Positions 42,864 through 55,547 are shown, counted from the stretch's first letter. The stretch is DNA of 64,000 nucleotides from Cunninghamia lanceolata (GCA_027924645.1 BSBN01000763.1:1984001-2048000), one strand, 5' to 3'. The notes: generated from the letters alone by a model not told the origin. A program made the numbers and translations.

Positions 42864-43601
42864 TTTTGGTGAACCTGTGTTTTTACTAAACTTGCATCTT
42901 GCTGAGTGTTGTAATCAGTCCTTGCATTCATTCATATCATATTAATCATTTTTCATTTAAAAATCTAGCATACATTTGAAAAATTTTAGAAAAAAACAAG
43001 CATTTTAGGCTTGCATTAAGCCATAGTTTTGCATATTTTGCATTGCATATCATAAATGGATTTAATTTTTTGATATTTGCATCAGATCTGATATTTATTA
43101 TAGTAATTTATCATTTCCTCATATCAAATATTTCATTTACAAGTTGCATTTGCTAGGGTTTTTCTTTAAAAGTTGCATTTTTCATATAACCTAGTCTTTC
43201 CAAAAACTAGGGTTTGTAGTCAAAATTTCATTTTCAGATTTTGCTACTCCTTTTCAACATTCATTCAATTCTAATTTTGAAATGTAACATTGGATCATTG
43301 TGCATATTTTGCATCCTAGATTTGAAACTTTCACCTTTTGCATTTACACATTGTGTATTTCAACAAACATAACTACCTTACTCCTTTTGGTTGTTCTATT
43401 AGTTTGTGCATTGAGTGTTGTATGCTTTTGTATGAGTTTATAACCTGCTGCCCTAATAGAAACATCCTTCTAAGGAGAAGTTGTAGACTAATGGGTTCTA
43501 GTGCTTTGAATAGCATCGATATGCAAACATAAAAAAATCCATTGACCACTTACTTTACAAAGGGAGAAACACAAACTTTGTAAGATATCATTCCTCCTAC
43601 C
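42864..43601 (+). other. Element B primer-binding site and leader
   Basis: TTTTGGTGAACCTG follows the LTR, nearly identical to A's site at 10979. The leader shares CTTGCTGAGTGTTGTA-like and ACTAGGGTTTGTAGTCAAAA strings with A. No coding sequence before the ATG at 43602. Confidence 0.65.
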
Positions 43602-45560
43602 ATGATGGAAGAACAAAAATTTAATGATCCTAAAGATCCTATTGATGTGATAACACATGTACCTGATGATCAAATTAATAAACTTGATAGAGAGCTAGCT
43701 GAGTTTTGAGCATTTGTGGAAAAAGAAAGGATAGCTAAAGAAGCTATACCTGTTGCTCATAATCTAAGAGAGTTATTAAAAGAAGGACAAGACAGTGTTA
43801 ATATGCTCCATGGATTAGCCCATATAGTGAATCACAACATTATGTTAGTGGCTACTCACACAAATACTATTAACAATGTGTTATCACCTAATCATACAAG
43901 GTATCGACACCTATACCAACTTCTATAATGTCCACTTTCACATCATCAATCCTGACTACTAATGCACAAGCTTGTAGTAATGCTACCACTAGGATGGGAG
44001 TATCTAATGGTACTAGTTCACAGAATTACAAGGCTGTGGGATTCAATTATCAAAACCTAGCACCTAAGGTGTCTTCTTACATGAATAACCATTCTCAACC
44101 ACCACTTAATTCCACCTATTCTCAACCACCTTTCACTTATAATTTATCTCAAGCACCTTTAATCACCACTCACAATCAATCACCTTTGAATTTCATGACC
44201 ACAACTTCCAATTCTTCTAACCCACCAACTGCATATGCTAATGATGCCATCTTAAACCAACTCTTGCAAGGCATGACCTTCTTACAACATAAAGTGACAA
44301 ATTTGACCAATGCTTCATCTTAGCCTAATATACCAACATACCATGCTCGTAGTCCTCTATCTTTTACAATCTTGAGAGGTCAAATGCCTGATAAGTTTGA
44401 GACTCCTCGCTTTGAAAAGTATAGTGGTAAAGGCAATCCTAATACTCATGTGGTGGCATTCACATCTATGTGTAGTGATTTCTTCTTTGAAGAGGACTTG
44501 TTAGCAAAACTCTTTCCATGATCCCTCAAAGATACTACTTTGGAATGGTTTTGCTCGTTACCTCCAAATTCAATACATTCTTTCTCACTGCTTGTTGATC
44601 AATTCTTACAACATTTCCAAGCAAATATTGGACCTTTAGTCTCATTGATTGATTTGATTCATTGCAAAAAAGGACATAAAGAGAAGTTAAATAAGTTTAT
44701 CAATCAATATCAAGATTTTTTTGCACATATACAATATTCAATTACAGACGAGGATGTTCAAAAGGTATTCATTATGAATTTACAACCTAACATCCATGAT
44801 AAAATCCTCTTGATGAAGTACAACTCTTTTCAACATCTATGCCCAGCTCTTTGCGATGCCAGATTTCATCTAGTCAGTATGAGAATCAAAACTCATCAGC
44901 TCAAGTTGGCCAATCCATAGATGGAACATCTCAAAACAACTTTAAGAGGAATAACAAGAGTTTCATCAAGATCAATGGACATCATTCGAACAAGTTTCAG
45001 TCACAAGTGTTTGCCATTAGTAATTCTAAATGGGTACAATTTCAACTCAGACAACAACAAAGATAGTTTACTCCATTATCTGACTCTCTTCAATCAATCA
45101 TGAATCACACAGTAAGCAACAATATTTTGAAGATTCCTCCTATGAAACCATTTGATAGTAACAAGATACAAGGACCATCATTTGATGTTAATGCCTTTTG
45201 TCAGTATCATTGCTCAGCAGGACATGACACTGAATGATGCATGCATCTAAAACATGAAATTCAAGACCTCATCAATTCTAATATAATACAAGTAACTGGT
45301 GTGAATGACAATGGAAATAAATCAGTTGCCCCTTTGAATAAGAATTTATAGACCTTTACAAATCCTTTTCCTAAGCATAACGACAACAATATGGTAGAGC
45401 AAAATAAAATAGAGTAAGAAGATGACTACCTTGACTATGATGAGATAATTGGTATGATAGAAGTGGCTAATGAAAAGACTGAAGACTCACCTCATCCATA
45501 AGGGAAAGGTATCTATGCTGAGGTTCCTCCACTGTTATCCCTTCAAGGATCGGGAGATAA
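43602..45560 (+). pseudogene. Element B gag
   Basis: Starts at ATG 43602 (MMEEQKFNDPKDPIDVITHV), with a TGA where CGA is expected (near 43707). A frame change occurs near 43910, then a Pro/Ser/Asn-rich stretch. The retrotransposon gag core follows: FEKYSGKGNPNTHVVAFTSM, TTLEWFCSLPPNSIHSF and DLIHCKKGHKEKLNKFINQY. After another frame change (about 44840-44900) comes a Cys/His block FCQYHCSAGHDTE-stop-CMHLKHEIQDLI, typical of plant Gypsy gag ends. The AEVPPLLSLQGSGD tail matches element A. It would be the particle shell. Confidence 0.8.
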
Positions 45561-47723
45561 CTGAAATGCCCTAGATATGAAAATTAAGCAACCTCGACAT
45601 GATAACATTAAGCAAGAAAACATGGTCACGATGGAAAGTATCCCGTTTCATCATGAAAGACTCCTTCATCAAGCAAATCAGAATAAGAAAGAAAAAAAAA
45701 TCATAAAAGAACAAGGCAACTGTCATCAGTGGGAAATAGCAATGATTCCCCTCTCATAAGCAACAAAAGATTTTAATGTATGGGATCTTGAGAAACAATC
45801 ACCGCATGACCATGCTGGAAATAAGAATCAATCAGGTAAGTTCAATACTCACATTTTTTTAGCACACTTGATAGAGCATCTTTCTAATATGCTCACAAGT
45901 TTGAACTCCTCTTAGATATATATGCTATAATATGATGTTGTGTTGTTTTCTCCCGTGTTGTGTTATGTGTTTTTTAGGTCTCCTAGGATGACCCTTGATA
46001 CTCCTGTAAGGTCAAGGATACCGGGAGACCGCCTCTATTGTGATCATTCTTCTATTTATTTCTACATTCTTCTATCTTGCCTCCCCTCTATTTGTTGTTG
46101 TGTGTCGTGCCTTAGGGGCACAGCATTGTGGAAGATGTCTTGAGGGCATCCTCCTACGTGGTGTTCATAAGGTACTTGGTTTTCCTCTCTCATTTTATTG
46201 TTTACCTTCTTCAGTGATTCTACCTAGTCAGCGGATGATGAAAACAAACAAATACTAATAAGGACCATGTGTCCCTTCAGCAAGTAGGAAAAAAATGGAC
46301 CCAGTCCATATATGAAGATGGGGTTGATATATATATCTGACACTTTTCTAGTAGAATCACTCTGTGTGATATATCATGTTGCCATATCTCTTGTAACAAA
46401 ATTTTGTAATACTCTCAAACTGCTCTGTGCACCTTTGGATGGTTTTGTATCTCACCTTGTTGTTACACTCGATTTTGAGATATCTACAGTATAAGCCCAA
46501 CAACTATACTTGGTTCCAAACTTGCAAGTGTAGCCTTGGTTATTTAATGTAATTTGATTTATGCATAGTTTCTATGATTTGATTTGGTTGTTATCTTAGA
46601 AGGAGATGTTCTAACCTTATCTCTTGTTGATTATCTTAGCAATTCATATCAATGTGTTTGTGGAAACATTCGATGATCGTAAAGCACATGTCATCTTTGG
46701 GGCATGGATTTTGCGAGAGCTCTTGTTCCCTTGTGTGTTTTCACTCTATCTTAATGTGCTTGATACTGGAAAGTGGTATCAACCACCTTAAGATGGGGCA
46801 TATATAATGGTATCTGTCTGATTATTTTGTCACTAATGAAGCATGTTTGAAAGCCCTCACCATGAGGTAGGATGGTTTATCTCTTGAGCTAGTGCACATC
46901 CTTATTTAAAATTGCAAGCAAAAAAGCCCTCATTGTGAGATGGGATCACATATCTCTTGAGCTAGTGCATATCCTTTTATACAAAGCCCTTTTGTGGAAG
47001 ACGGGATGGTGTATCTCTTGAGCTAGTGCACATCCTTTTATACAAAATCCTCTGTTGAGGTAGGGCTAGATATTGAGCCATCCACCCTTAAGCGTGTCTT
47101 TGGTAGTTGTGGTAGCGTAGCTCAACCATCAGGTGTGTTAGCAATGTGTTTTAGATGGTAGGACTTAGCAATAAGCTCCTTCCATCACTCATGTTTGCTG
47201 TGTATTAGATGTATAGTATGTTTATGGCATACTATGCGACGCTCATGTATTCCATGTGTCTTCTTTGGGCGTTTGCTGTGTCTTCCCTCAAGTGTGGTCT
47301 AACTGCATGTAGCGATGAGCTTCCTCCATATTTGGGTTTTGTTTTGCATGTCTTCCCCCTAGTGTGGTCTAAAGGTGCATAGCAATGAGCTCCCTCTGCC
47401 CCCTAGTTTAGGATTTATTTAAAATTGTTAAATCATTGTATTCTTTGTGTATTGTGTGACTGCTCTCATGTCTTCTTCATGTATTGCATGCTTCACTTTA
47501 TTCACCATGTTTTGCATGCTTCTTATTGTCTTCATTGTGTCTTGCATGTATTCCATGTGTTTTCTAGTGCTTACTGGAGATTGGGGGCTAGAAATAATCT
47601 CTCAACCTTTGGGTATGCCTTAGTTCTAAGTGCTTGGTGTGTTTGATGTGTTTTTATGCTTCAACCGTACTTTAATGCATGTATCAAATCATAAGATCAT
47701 ACATACATTAAAGTGGGGGCTAA
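45561..47723 (+). other. Element B 3' region and polypurine tract
   Basis: Noncoding apart from a short lysine-rich tail (45577-45759) that may continue the gag frame. It is collinear with element A 22071-23751. Three tandem units of about 65 bp with CTCTTGAGCTAGTGCA are at 46850-47060, and two units with TAGTGTGGTCTAA-like text at 47280-47410. The polypurine tract AAAGTGGGGG is at 47709-47718. Confidence 0.6.
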
Positions 47724-48972
47724 ATGTTATGGAGTAAAATGTATCCTTATGCCTTTTTACCTCCTAGTTTAGCTCCTAGGTCCCTGTGTTTACATTTTAC
47801 ATGCTTAATACTTATCCCGAAGCAAATTCCCCTAAAACCCATGTCAAATGGGGCTTAGGGGCCCACTCTAAATGTTAATCAAGACCAAAATAGGTCTTAG
47901 GACTTGGGTGCCCATGTCCAAGTCTAGGTTGATTTGCTAGGATTTAAATTTAAATGTGTCAGCTTAGGACCATTAAAAAGGTTTCCCTTTGTTGGCCTAT
48001 TCAATTTGAATTACAAAAGTTAGAAAGAATGCATATATAAACATGTTTAGGACTTCATTTTACAATTGGATGGATAATGCAAACTTGTGACTTTGAGCTA
48101 AGGGATTTCAAGGCATTCATTATGTTGTAGAGTAGAATTGTGTTGTTATTGTGTGTTTATTGCAGATTTGGCTTCATCAATCCATCTCCTCATGATTTGA
48201 AGGCTCTTCATCTTCATGAGGGTTTCACCTAAAAGGTGATATCTATTTGTGTTTTCATCAATCTATTTCATCATTGCTTTAGCCTCTTCCCTCCCTTGGG
48301 GATGCACTCTATCTAACAACAGTGTTGGAAGACTTGAATGTCATTCTGGGGCTTGACCAAGGCAAGCTCCTAAATACCACAATCCCTAAATCCCTCTCTT
48401 TGTGATTGTAGGTTACATGTGTAGGATTTGGTGAAGTACAGGTGTAGATAAGAAATTTAGAGGATAAGGATTCAGGATTTGGAGAAAAGTTGCTATAATT
48501 CTACCCTATTGGACTAGGGTGCCCACCTCGTAGTCCTCCCAACTGGATTCATCCCAAACTCAGGAGCTGAACATCATCTGACACTACTCACTATTCCAGA
48601 TTTGTAGAAATATTGCCCTATCAGACTTGGGTGCTCGCCTCGTAGTCTGCAAAGTATCTACCTCTGGAAATCCAACATGTGGTAAATTTCCAATCATTCC
48701 TAAGTGCCTTCCTATCTAGTGATCTGTAGCAGTTTATTCATCTGTACCTAATTTTATTATAATTAGGGTTTGAGGCGAATCTAGGTTTTGAGAAATCTTT
48801 CTATCTAATCAGTCTTTCCATATAATTACTGAGTGCATCAACCTGTAGCTGAATCCTCTCCATCTATAGTGACTTGGCTTGGTTATTGTCCTTGAATGTT
48901 ATTTGTGAAAGGAGGGTTGATTTGATAGATCTTGACACTATTTATCATCTTCCCACTCTTTTCCATATAACA
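47724..48972 (+). repeat. Element B 3' LTR (1249 bp)
   Basis: Starts TGTTATGGAG and ends CCATATAACA. The TATA box TATATAAA is at 48034-48041. The 26-nt motif occurs at 47900-47925, 48511-48536 and 48623-48648. It is intact and was used to define the split 5' LTR. Confidence 0.93.
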
Positions 48973-49416
48973 TCAGGTTCTATTCCATTCAAAAAATAAG
49001 GATCAATTTCCATGCAAACATTACCATTACATAATTATAAGATAGAGGCTACTTCCCAAACATGGAAGGATCACACTCCAATACAAAATGATATATTAAA
49101 TAATATTTCAACATTAATGATCCACTCCAAAGGTGCTCCCATAATCACAAATTACAACATAGTTACAATTATTACAACTTCCTCCAAAGTAATTACCAAT
49201 GCAAATACAACATGATTTCAAAACTAAGAACTCTTCTATCTCCTAAAAGATCTTCAAGAAGGGACCAATGGATGATGTTACCCACCACCCAACCATATTA
49301 CCATTGTTGAGTGCAATAAATGTCTATGCCACTCTAGGCAACCCTTGAGCTACAAAGAGCGAAAATCATGGAAACACCACTTCAAGGCCAAGCTCACACA
49401 CACAATGAGTCTTAAA
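48973..49416. other. Spacer between B and solo LTR G, no gene
   Basis: AT-rich sequence without coding or structural signals I can support. It probably is the older DNA into which both B and G inserted. Confidence 0.4.
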
Positions 49417-49421
49417 CAAGA

Positions 49422-50486
49422 TGTTGGCAACAGACACTATATGGATTCATGGTTGTTGTCATTGATGGCAACAAAGGTCATCCCACATATCCGCAAGTCA
49501 TGGTGCGTCTCTACCGGAAGTCAGAATGAAGATTGTTGTGGTCCGGTGAACAAAAACAGAGCATGTGGCAAGGTCCGACAGATTGGTCCGGATCTCTCAG
49601 AAGAAGTGTCTTGGTGCAGTGCAGATTTGGGGAAGTCAAGAGGACTACCTTGAGTAGTATATTCCAAGGATTTAGCCTCCAGTGATGGACAAGGAAAAAG
49701 ATATGACTAGTTGAGTACCGGATTCTTGAGAGACAGTGAGAACAGAGGAAGAACTGATTGACAGAGTATCAGACTATTTTCTGGATGTGTTACTATTGAT
49801 GGTAAAGGTTGTGAAGGCATGAATCATATTTGGCCAACATGATTAATGATATCTACAAGTATATGCTTGATCCGCATTACTTGATATGCAAGGATTCAGC
49901 CGACAGAACAAAGTTTGTGAGAAGATAGACTATTCCGGGTGCCGACTAGAAAGATAATGAAAGTAGTTGTGAGAGTAGTAGTTGTGTTGTGGGGTATGCA
50001 AATAAGTGCAGAGCAGAGCAGAAGTAATAAGAAAGATCCGGTATGAGATAGAAAAGCAGAAAAAGAGCAGAGGAAAGATGAAGTGCAACAGATCAGTATA
50101 CTGAGCCTAACTGGAACTGAACTCCAGCATATGTAGATGCTTCCAATTAGTTCAAGTATTGTATAAACATTCTTTTGTAGACAGTGTGTCTCCTTGTAGG
50201 CAGTGTGCCTCTTTGTGAGCAGTGTGCTCGGGTAGTGAGCCCTAATTGGCAAGTGCCATTTTTGTAATTCCTTATTCTTCTAACAGAGAATAATCTTTGG
50301 GTTAATCACCCCATGGTTTTCTCCCTTAACCGGGTTTCCACGTCAAAAATACTGTGTCGTGTGTTTCTCATTTCATGGTAATGTTTGTTTGTTTGATTCA
50401 ATGATGCTTTGATTAATAAGAAAGTTCAAAAGAAGAAATAATTAGGATAACTGATTCACCCCCCCCCCCCCTCTCAGTTATCAACA
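49422..50486 (+). mobile_element. Element G: Copia solo LTR (1065 bp)
   Basis: Starts TGTTGGCAAC, ends GTTATCAACA, flanked by perfect CAAGA duplications (49417-49421 and 50487-50491). It shares with the F LTR the GTTGTCATTGATG start region, the run of 18-bp-like repeats (AGACAGTGTGTCTCC, AGGCAGTGTGCCTC, GAGCAGTGTGCTCGG at 50180-50235), AGTGAGCCCTAATTGGCA, GGGTTAATCACCC and a C-tract U5 end. It has a 13-C run (50459-50471) and no internal region, so it formed by LTR-LTR recombination. Confidence 0.92.
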
Positions 50487-50491
50487 CAAGA

Positions 50492-52611
50492 CACCAACAT
50501 TCAAACAAGGGTCACATAAGGCTATCCTCACACACATACAACATTAACACATAGCTTACTCAACACACAATTGGATACAATCAACCTAATCAAACAAGGA
50601 GAAGAGGAGGGTATTAATTGAGTGGACTTCCCCTTGGTTATCCATAACCAAGCTAGGAAGAGAAATAGATTACAAAGGTCTCCTAGTAAGCATCCACCCT
50701 GTGTATGCTTCTCAAATATGCCACTTGACTTCATTAGCACTTTCATGCATGTAAGAGCTTCTTCAATTCACTACACCCATGTAAGAGCTTTTTTAGTGCA
50801 CTATTCTCGTTCATCATCTTTCATTAATGTAGTGCATTTAATTCATGTTTGAGATTCAAGATTTATTAAAATTAAAATTTGATTACATAATTTTTTGCAA
50901 GAGATTCTTTAGTGCATGCCTCTAAACTCTTCGCAAGAGCCTAGGATTATAAGCCACTCCAAGCCTCCTATGGGTGTCTAGTAATCCTAAATAATCTATG
51001 GGGTCAATCCTCTACACAAAGCCTAAGAATGGGTAAAGCACGTATTTGCATACACACATTCCAAAGCAAACAAACTTTATTTGTATGGAAAAAGTCATAA
51101 CTCCACATAATAATATCAACTCAAAAGTTCTAAATTGTAAAAATAATAAAATTAAGATTTTTCCAAAAATATCCAGGGTAGCCATTGATGGATCTTGAAG
51201 ATACCTTCCCAAAAAGTTTCTCAAAAATTAAAACTCATAAAATTAAAATTCTATGTTGAATACCCTTTTGGTATAAATCTAACCAACAACACACTTTCAA
51301 GTCACATAAATATTTTGGAAAATTTTGCCATAGTAACATTAGGAAATTCACCATTTTTCATAAAAATAGAAAATACCTTATATTGAAATTCCAAGAATAC
51401 CCTCTTGGTCTAAATCTACCCAACAACACACTTTCATGATCACATATAAATTTGAGAACAATTTACCATATAAATGGTAGGAAAATTCATTTATCACAAA
51501 ATAATAATTTCCTACACAATGAAATTCTATATAAAATAAAAAATACAAATGAGAATTACCTTTATGAATGCAAATGCAATCCTAAGATGATCCCTTTTCT
51601 CCTCCCAAGAAACCCAATCAATCTCCAAGCTTTCAATCTTCTTCTTCCAAGTAAACAAGGATTCCAAGCATACGCTCTTTCCTTTTCTCCCTTTTTTCTC
51701 AAAACATGAGATGCATAATGACAAAATAGAAATGGCTTTTTTCATATAAGCCAAAATAACTAGAAAAATAAAGTAACTCTTTTCACATTCAAACTTGAAT
51801 TTTTTAAAATAGATAATGTTGCACACCTAAATATTTTCATTCAACATTTCAAAAGCTATTACTTTTCAAATAACAAATAATAAATATTTTAGCTTTTGAT
51901 TTAAATCAATTTCCTCCAATTCACTAACAAGCCAAATAATTACTTGCAGCCAAGTCCCATATGCTATTAAACTTATTTAAATTTCATTTCACATGCAATA
52001 GAATCATGCTTAAGACCTTTTTCCACTAAAACTTAATTAATTAACCTTTTGACTCAAGGCATATTAAATATTCTGCAAACACAACAACATGCCTTTCGAA
52101 TTGAATTATGATTTTCTCAAAATCACACAACTTAATCAATCAAATAATTTTCTCTTTATGATTATTCTAATAGCATAATAGCACTATAAATAAACTTGTA
52201 CAATCCTTTGCACATACCAAGTAAATGCATAAATGATGATAAATAAATCACCCAAGAAAGACACATCTATCGGTCTAACACATAGCCTGAGATCCAAAAT
52301 TGTGACTAATTTAGATATTGGTTTTATGGATTTCAATGTCACATGTCCTATTACTCTATACAGAGTAGGATAGATTTACCAAATTAGATGATACACCCAC
52401 AAAGGTCACAAGGTTACCACTAGACCTTAGGAACAAGGTAAGGTGAGATGGCTAGGTGAAATCCATGTCTTCTTCTCCACATGCCCTCCATTCGTCAAAC
52501 ACATAGAATTTTGTTGCACACTCAATCAAGCATTACACACATCTGCCTAGTATATAACAATAGCTAAAACAAATGATATAATCATCCACTAACATAAGAT
52601 TTGTTGGAAAC
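50492..52611. other. AT-rich spacer, no gene; contains a 138-bp tandem duplication
   Basis: No supported coding region. Two copies of a 138-bp-period repeat lie at about 51259-51535: TACCCTTTTGGTATAAATCT and TACCCTCTTGGTCTAAATCT, each followed by CCAACAACACACTTTCA. Small ORFs on both strands are not convincing. Confidence 0.5.
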
Positions 52612-52835
52612 ATATTGGGAGTAGGAGAAGTCACTGCAAGGTAGCGCAGAGGACCTGTAGAGCATCAGGCCGACAAGGGAAGAAGATAGAAAGGCGTCAC
52701 ACAAAGGACACCCCTAAATAGTGTATATAGAATGCATGTAACAAAGTAATATGTAAGGAAGATGAGAGAGATGAGAGGATAACTGAGTGACATAGAGCAG
52801 AGACTTAGACCTGCCTTTTGTATATGATTATATGA

Positions 52836-52866
<31 letters not shown>

Positions 52867-53069
52867 GGAGATATAAGGAGTATTGGCTGTGACAATGAAT
52901 GTTCTGAATTATGTTGTATGTTTACTTGTATAGAATCCTGCCGCATTATAATGTTTCTTTTCTGTATTTACTTCTCTTCTATCACTGTTACTACTGGGGT
53001 ATAAGCAAACTACATAAGAGTAACCTAGGTTCAGATCTCCAGATTGTATTCTAATTTCTCTTGCTAACA
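52612..53069 (+). mobile_element. LTR-like unit, 458 bp, unclassified
   Basis: Begins TGTTGGAAAC and ends CTTGCTAACA, with TTTGGTTCTATTTC directly after, which could be a decayed primer-binding site. It contains a (TA)n tract at 52838-52866 and TATAGAATGC-like strings. No second copy and no target duplication (AGATT versus TTTGG) were found, so it may be a lone 5' LTR with a lost 3' end, or a chance TG...CA frame. Confidence 0.35.
52838..52866. repeat. (TA)n microsatellite
   Basis: About 14 TA units inside the 458-bp LTR-like unit. Confidence 0.93.
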
Positions 53070-53700
53070 TTTGGTTCTATTTCTTGGACCCTAGTAAGGA
53101 TAGTGAAGAAGTAGGGAGATTTTTTTTTAAGAGTTGCAGTAGAAATATCTTAATTCCTACCCTTGTGAGAGGGGGGTACGCACTTAAGGGATGACAAATG
53201 GAATGGGGGAGGATCTAAAAATATCCTTGAAAAGATGTACCTCTTCAAGGTGAGCTGACCATGGAATACATAAGGATTAATGTAATACCAAATCTAAAAC
53301 ATCCATGGGAAAATGAGATAACAAGAAACTAAGAGAAATTAAGGAAATCATTAAATAGGAATAGAAATAAGCTAGGAAGAAAAGCATAGACAAACCTAGG
53401 AATGACAAGAAAGGTACCGTAAAAGGATGGAGAAAGCAGAGGAGCTAGAAAGGGAACACACTAGAAAATTTATGAAAGGAAAAGTGGATTAGCACGCCAA
53501 TGTGGGTGCTTTTAGAGACAAGAATATGGTACATGAAGGAAGAATGGATAAATGCACCATAAGGGCTGCCGTAGAATTAATAAACAAATATATTGACAAT
53601 CCAGGACCACTAAACATACATTTGGATAGGGCTACAAAACTTTTCAAGAGTTTAGGAGGAAGTATCTGTATACAAAACAATTGGACAAAATGAAAACGAT
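53070..53700 (+). other. Possible internal remnant with a short ORF
   Basis: 53502-53693 reads VGAFRDKNMVHEGRMDKCTI and AVELINKYIDNPGPLNIHL. Composition is protein-like, but I recognise no family, and the upstream frame is lysine-rich with stops. It could be the internal part of the element whose LTR is 52612-53069. Nothing else is visible. Confidence 0.3.
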
Positions 53701-54160
53701 AAAACAATGAAATGCATTAGCTTGATCCAAATTCTCGATACCTCAGATATCTCAAGTGATAGATGCATGCAAGATCATTGAATGATTGAATGATTTGATA
53801 TGTTGATGTTGATTGTTCATTTTCGTAGCATAACGATAAGATGAAGATGATAAAGGAAAATAGATAGATGAAGATGAGAAGATTAGAGGAATTTTGGCAG
53901 AGTGAGGATACTAGAAGGAGATGGATGCCAAATGGCCTGTGTGAGGCTAGATTTATAGGATGGGGCTGATTTTATTTGATGTCTAAGATTAAAAGTCAAT
54001 TGTGTGATGTGTATGGCTAGGATTAAAAGGCAATTTCATGCTTATGACGCACATTAAGTGGATTATGACATGAGGCTAAAATTAGGATGTGAGGGAATAA
54101 GTGGGATTATTTTATTTATTTTGGAGAGAAAGATGCCTATGACGTACAATTAATGGGTCT

Positions 54161-54165
54161 AAAAA
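54161..54165. repeat. Target site duplication of F, left (AAAAA)
   Basis: Five A before TGTTACAAG; the same after F at 61771-61775. Low complexity, but the F LTR ends confirm it. Confidence 0.8.
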
Positions 54166-55533
54166 TGTTACAAGTATGGGCCTAACTGGTGTTGTCATTG
54201 ATGACAACATACTCCTGTTGCATTGATGATAAGGATTGGATGAGCTCTATGCTGAGGATATTGAGAAAATTAGTTCTAATCAGGAACAGAGAAGAATAGT
54301 GAAGACAATGAACTAAAGATCCTAGCTAATTTGAAGATTAGAAGATGCAGTTCAAAGGTTTGTAGATATATGTCTTAAGATGATCCAACAAAGATTTCAG
54401 AGGTCTGCATGATCATTTGAAGAAGTTGTGGCTGCTCAAGTAAAATTGGTTCCGACAGGTGTTCAGAGGTGACAGAGTGACATAGATAGGTCCGGTGAGA
54501 TCCAAAATTGCAATATCCTATTCTGCGGATTTGGTGGAATGTTTAGGAAGTCCATGTGAAGTTACAACTCAAATGGTTCATGATGTGAAGGTCCGCAAGC
54601 ATCTATTCCATTGTGACAGTGATGACAAATTGTGTTCTTGAAGTTCTGGATGAAGGAGATAAGGACTTCAGTAAGCAGATGTAGTGTGGATGGTCTTGGT
54701 GATTCAGGCAAGCTTGTGGAGGTCTTTGGATTGTGTCCAATTAGTGTTAGTGATCCGCATTAAAGATTGAGCTAGCAATTGAAGAATTACTTCTGGATGA
54801 TGGTGTTCTTCCTAACTCTGGCTGACCGGATGAGTTACACATCCTGCAGATGATCTTGAAGATGTTATGTGAAGATTGGCGTATTCCTAGAAGAAGATTG
54901 AAGTCTCAAATCTGTGTGACTGATAGTGTGTTGTTCTACATGAAGTCTTTTGTACTGAGTCATATTGTATTTTCTCTGTTATGTATGCCAACTTGGATGA
55001 TAATTCCTAAGTCGATGTCTTGTATAAATAAGGAGTTGTGAAGTCATTTCAAAGTGTGTCTTGTAGAGATGAGAGTGTGGTAGCGAAGAGAAGAGCTAAA
55101 AGTAGAGCATAAGTATTGGGCTTAAATGGAACTAACTCAAGCATGGTGAAGATGCTATTCTCCAGTTCAAGTATGTGATACTTATTATTTTGTAGATAGT
55201 GTGTCTCTTGTAGGCAGTGAGCCTCTTGTGAGCAGTGTGCTTGGGTAGTGAGCCCTAATTGGCATGTGCCATTTTGTTCTTTCTATTCTTCTAATAGAGA
55301 ATACAATCTTGGGTTAATCACCCTGTGGTTTTTCCCTTAACCAGGTTTTCCATGTCAAAATCTTGGTGTCTTATGTGTTGATGTGTTTCTGCTCTTGATC
55401 TAATGCATTATGTTTCATGATTGATTTATTATTTTGCTACTGAACTATAAAGTGGACTTAAGTGTTTAATTTGGAAGAAAGTTTTAGACAACTGATTCAC
55501 CCCCCCTCTCAGTTGTCTATCCTGAATCTAATA
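54166..55533 (+). repeat. Element F 5' LTR (1368 bp)
   Basis: Starts TGTTACAAGTATGGGCC; the last bases are CTAATA, where the 3' LTR has CTAACA, so the terminal CA has mutated. GTTGTCAT-TG-ATGACAAC (54191-54208) is a perfect hairpin near the start. The TATA box TATAAATA is at 55023-55030. The U5 stem-loop AGACAACTGA/TCAGTTGTCT is at 55486-55495 and 55509-55518. Confidence 0.93.
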
Positions 55534-55535
55534 AT

Positions 55536-55547
55536 TGGTATCAGAGC
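55536..55547 (+). other. Element F primer-binding site
   Basis: TGGTATCAGAGC, initiator methionine tRNA type, two bases after the 5' LTR. Confidence 0.93.

Larger units (their letters stand above)
35911..48972 (+). mobile_element. Element B: Gypsy-like element, same family as A, host of H
   Basis: The 5' LTR is split by insertion H (35911-37064 plus 42765-42863, 1253 bp in total). The internal region carries gag, and the 3' LTR is 47724-48972 (1249 bp). Flanks are TTAGG (35906-35910) and TCAGG (48973-48977), a 5-bp duplication with one transition. No protease, RT, RNase H or integrase is readable. It shares the primer-binding site, leader, 3' region and LTR layout with A. Confidence 0.88.
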
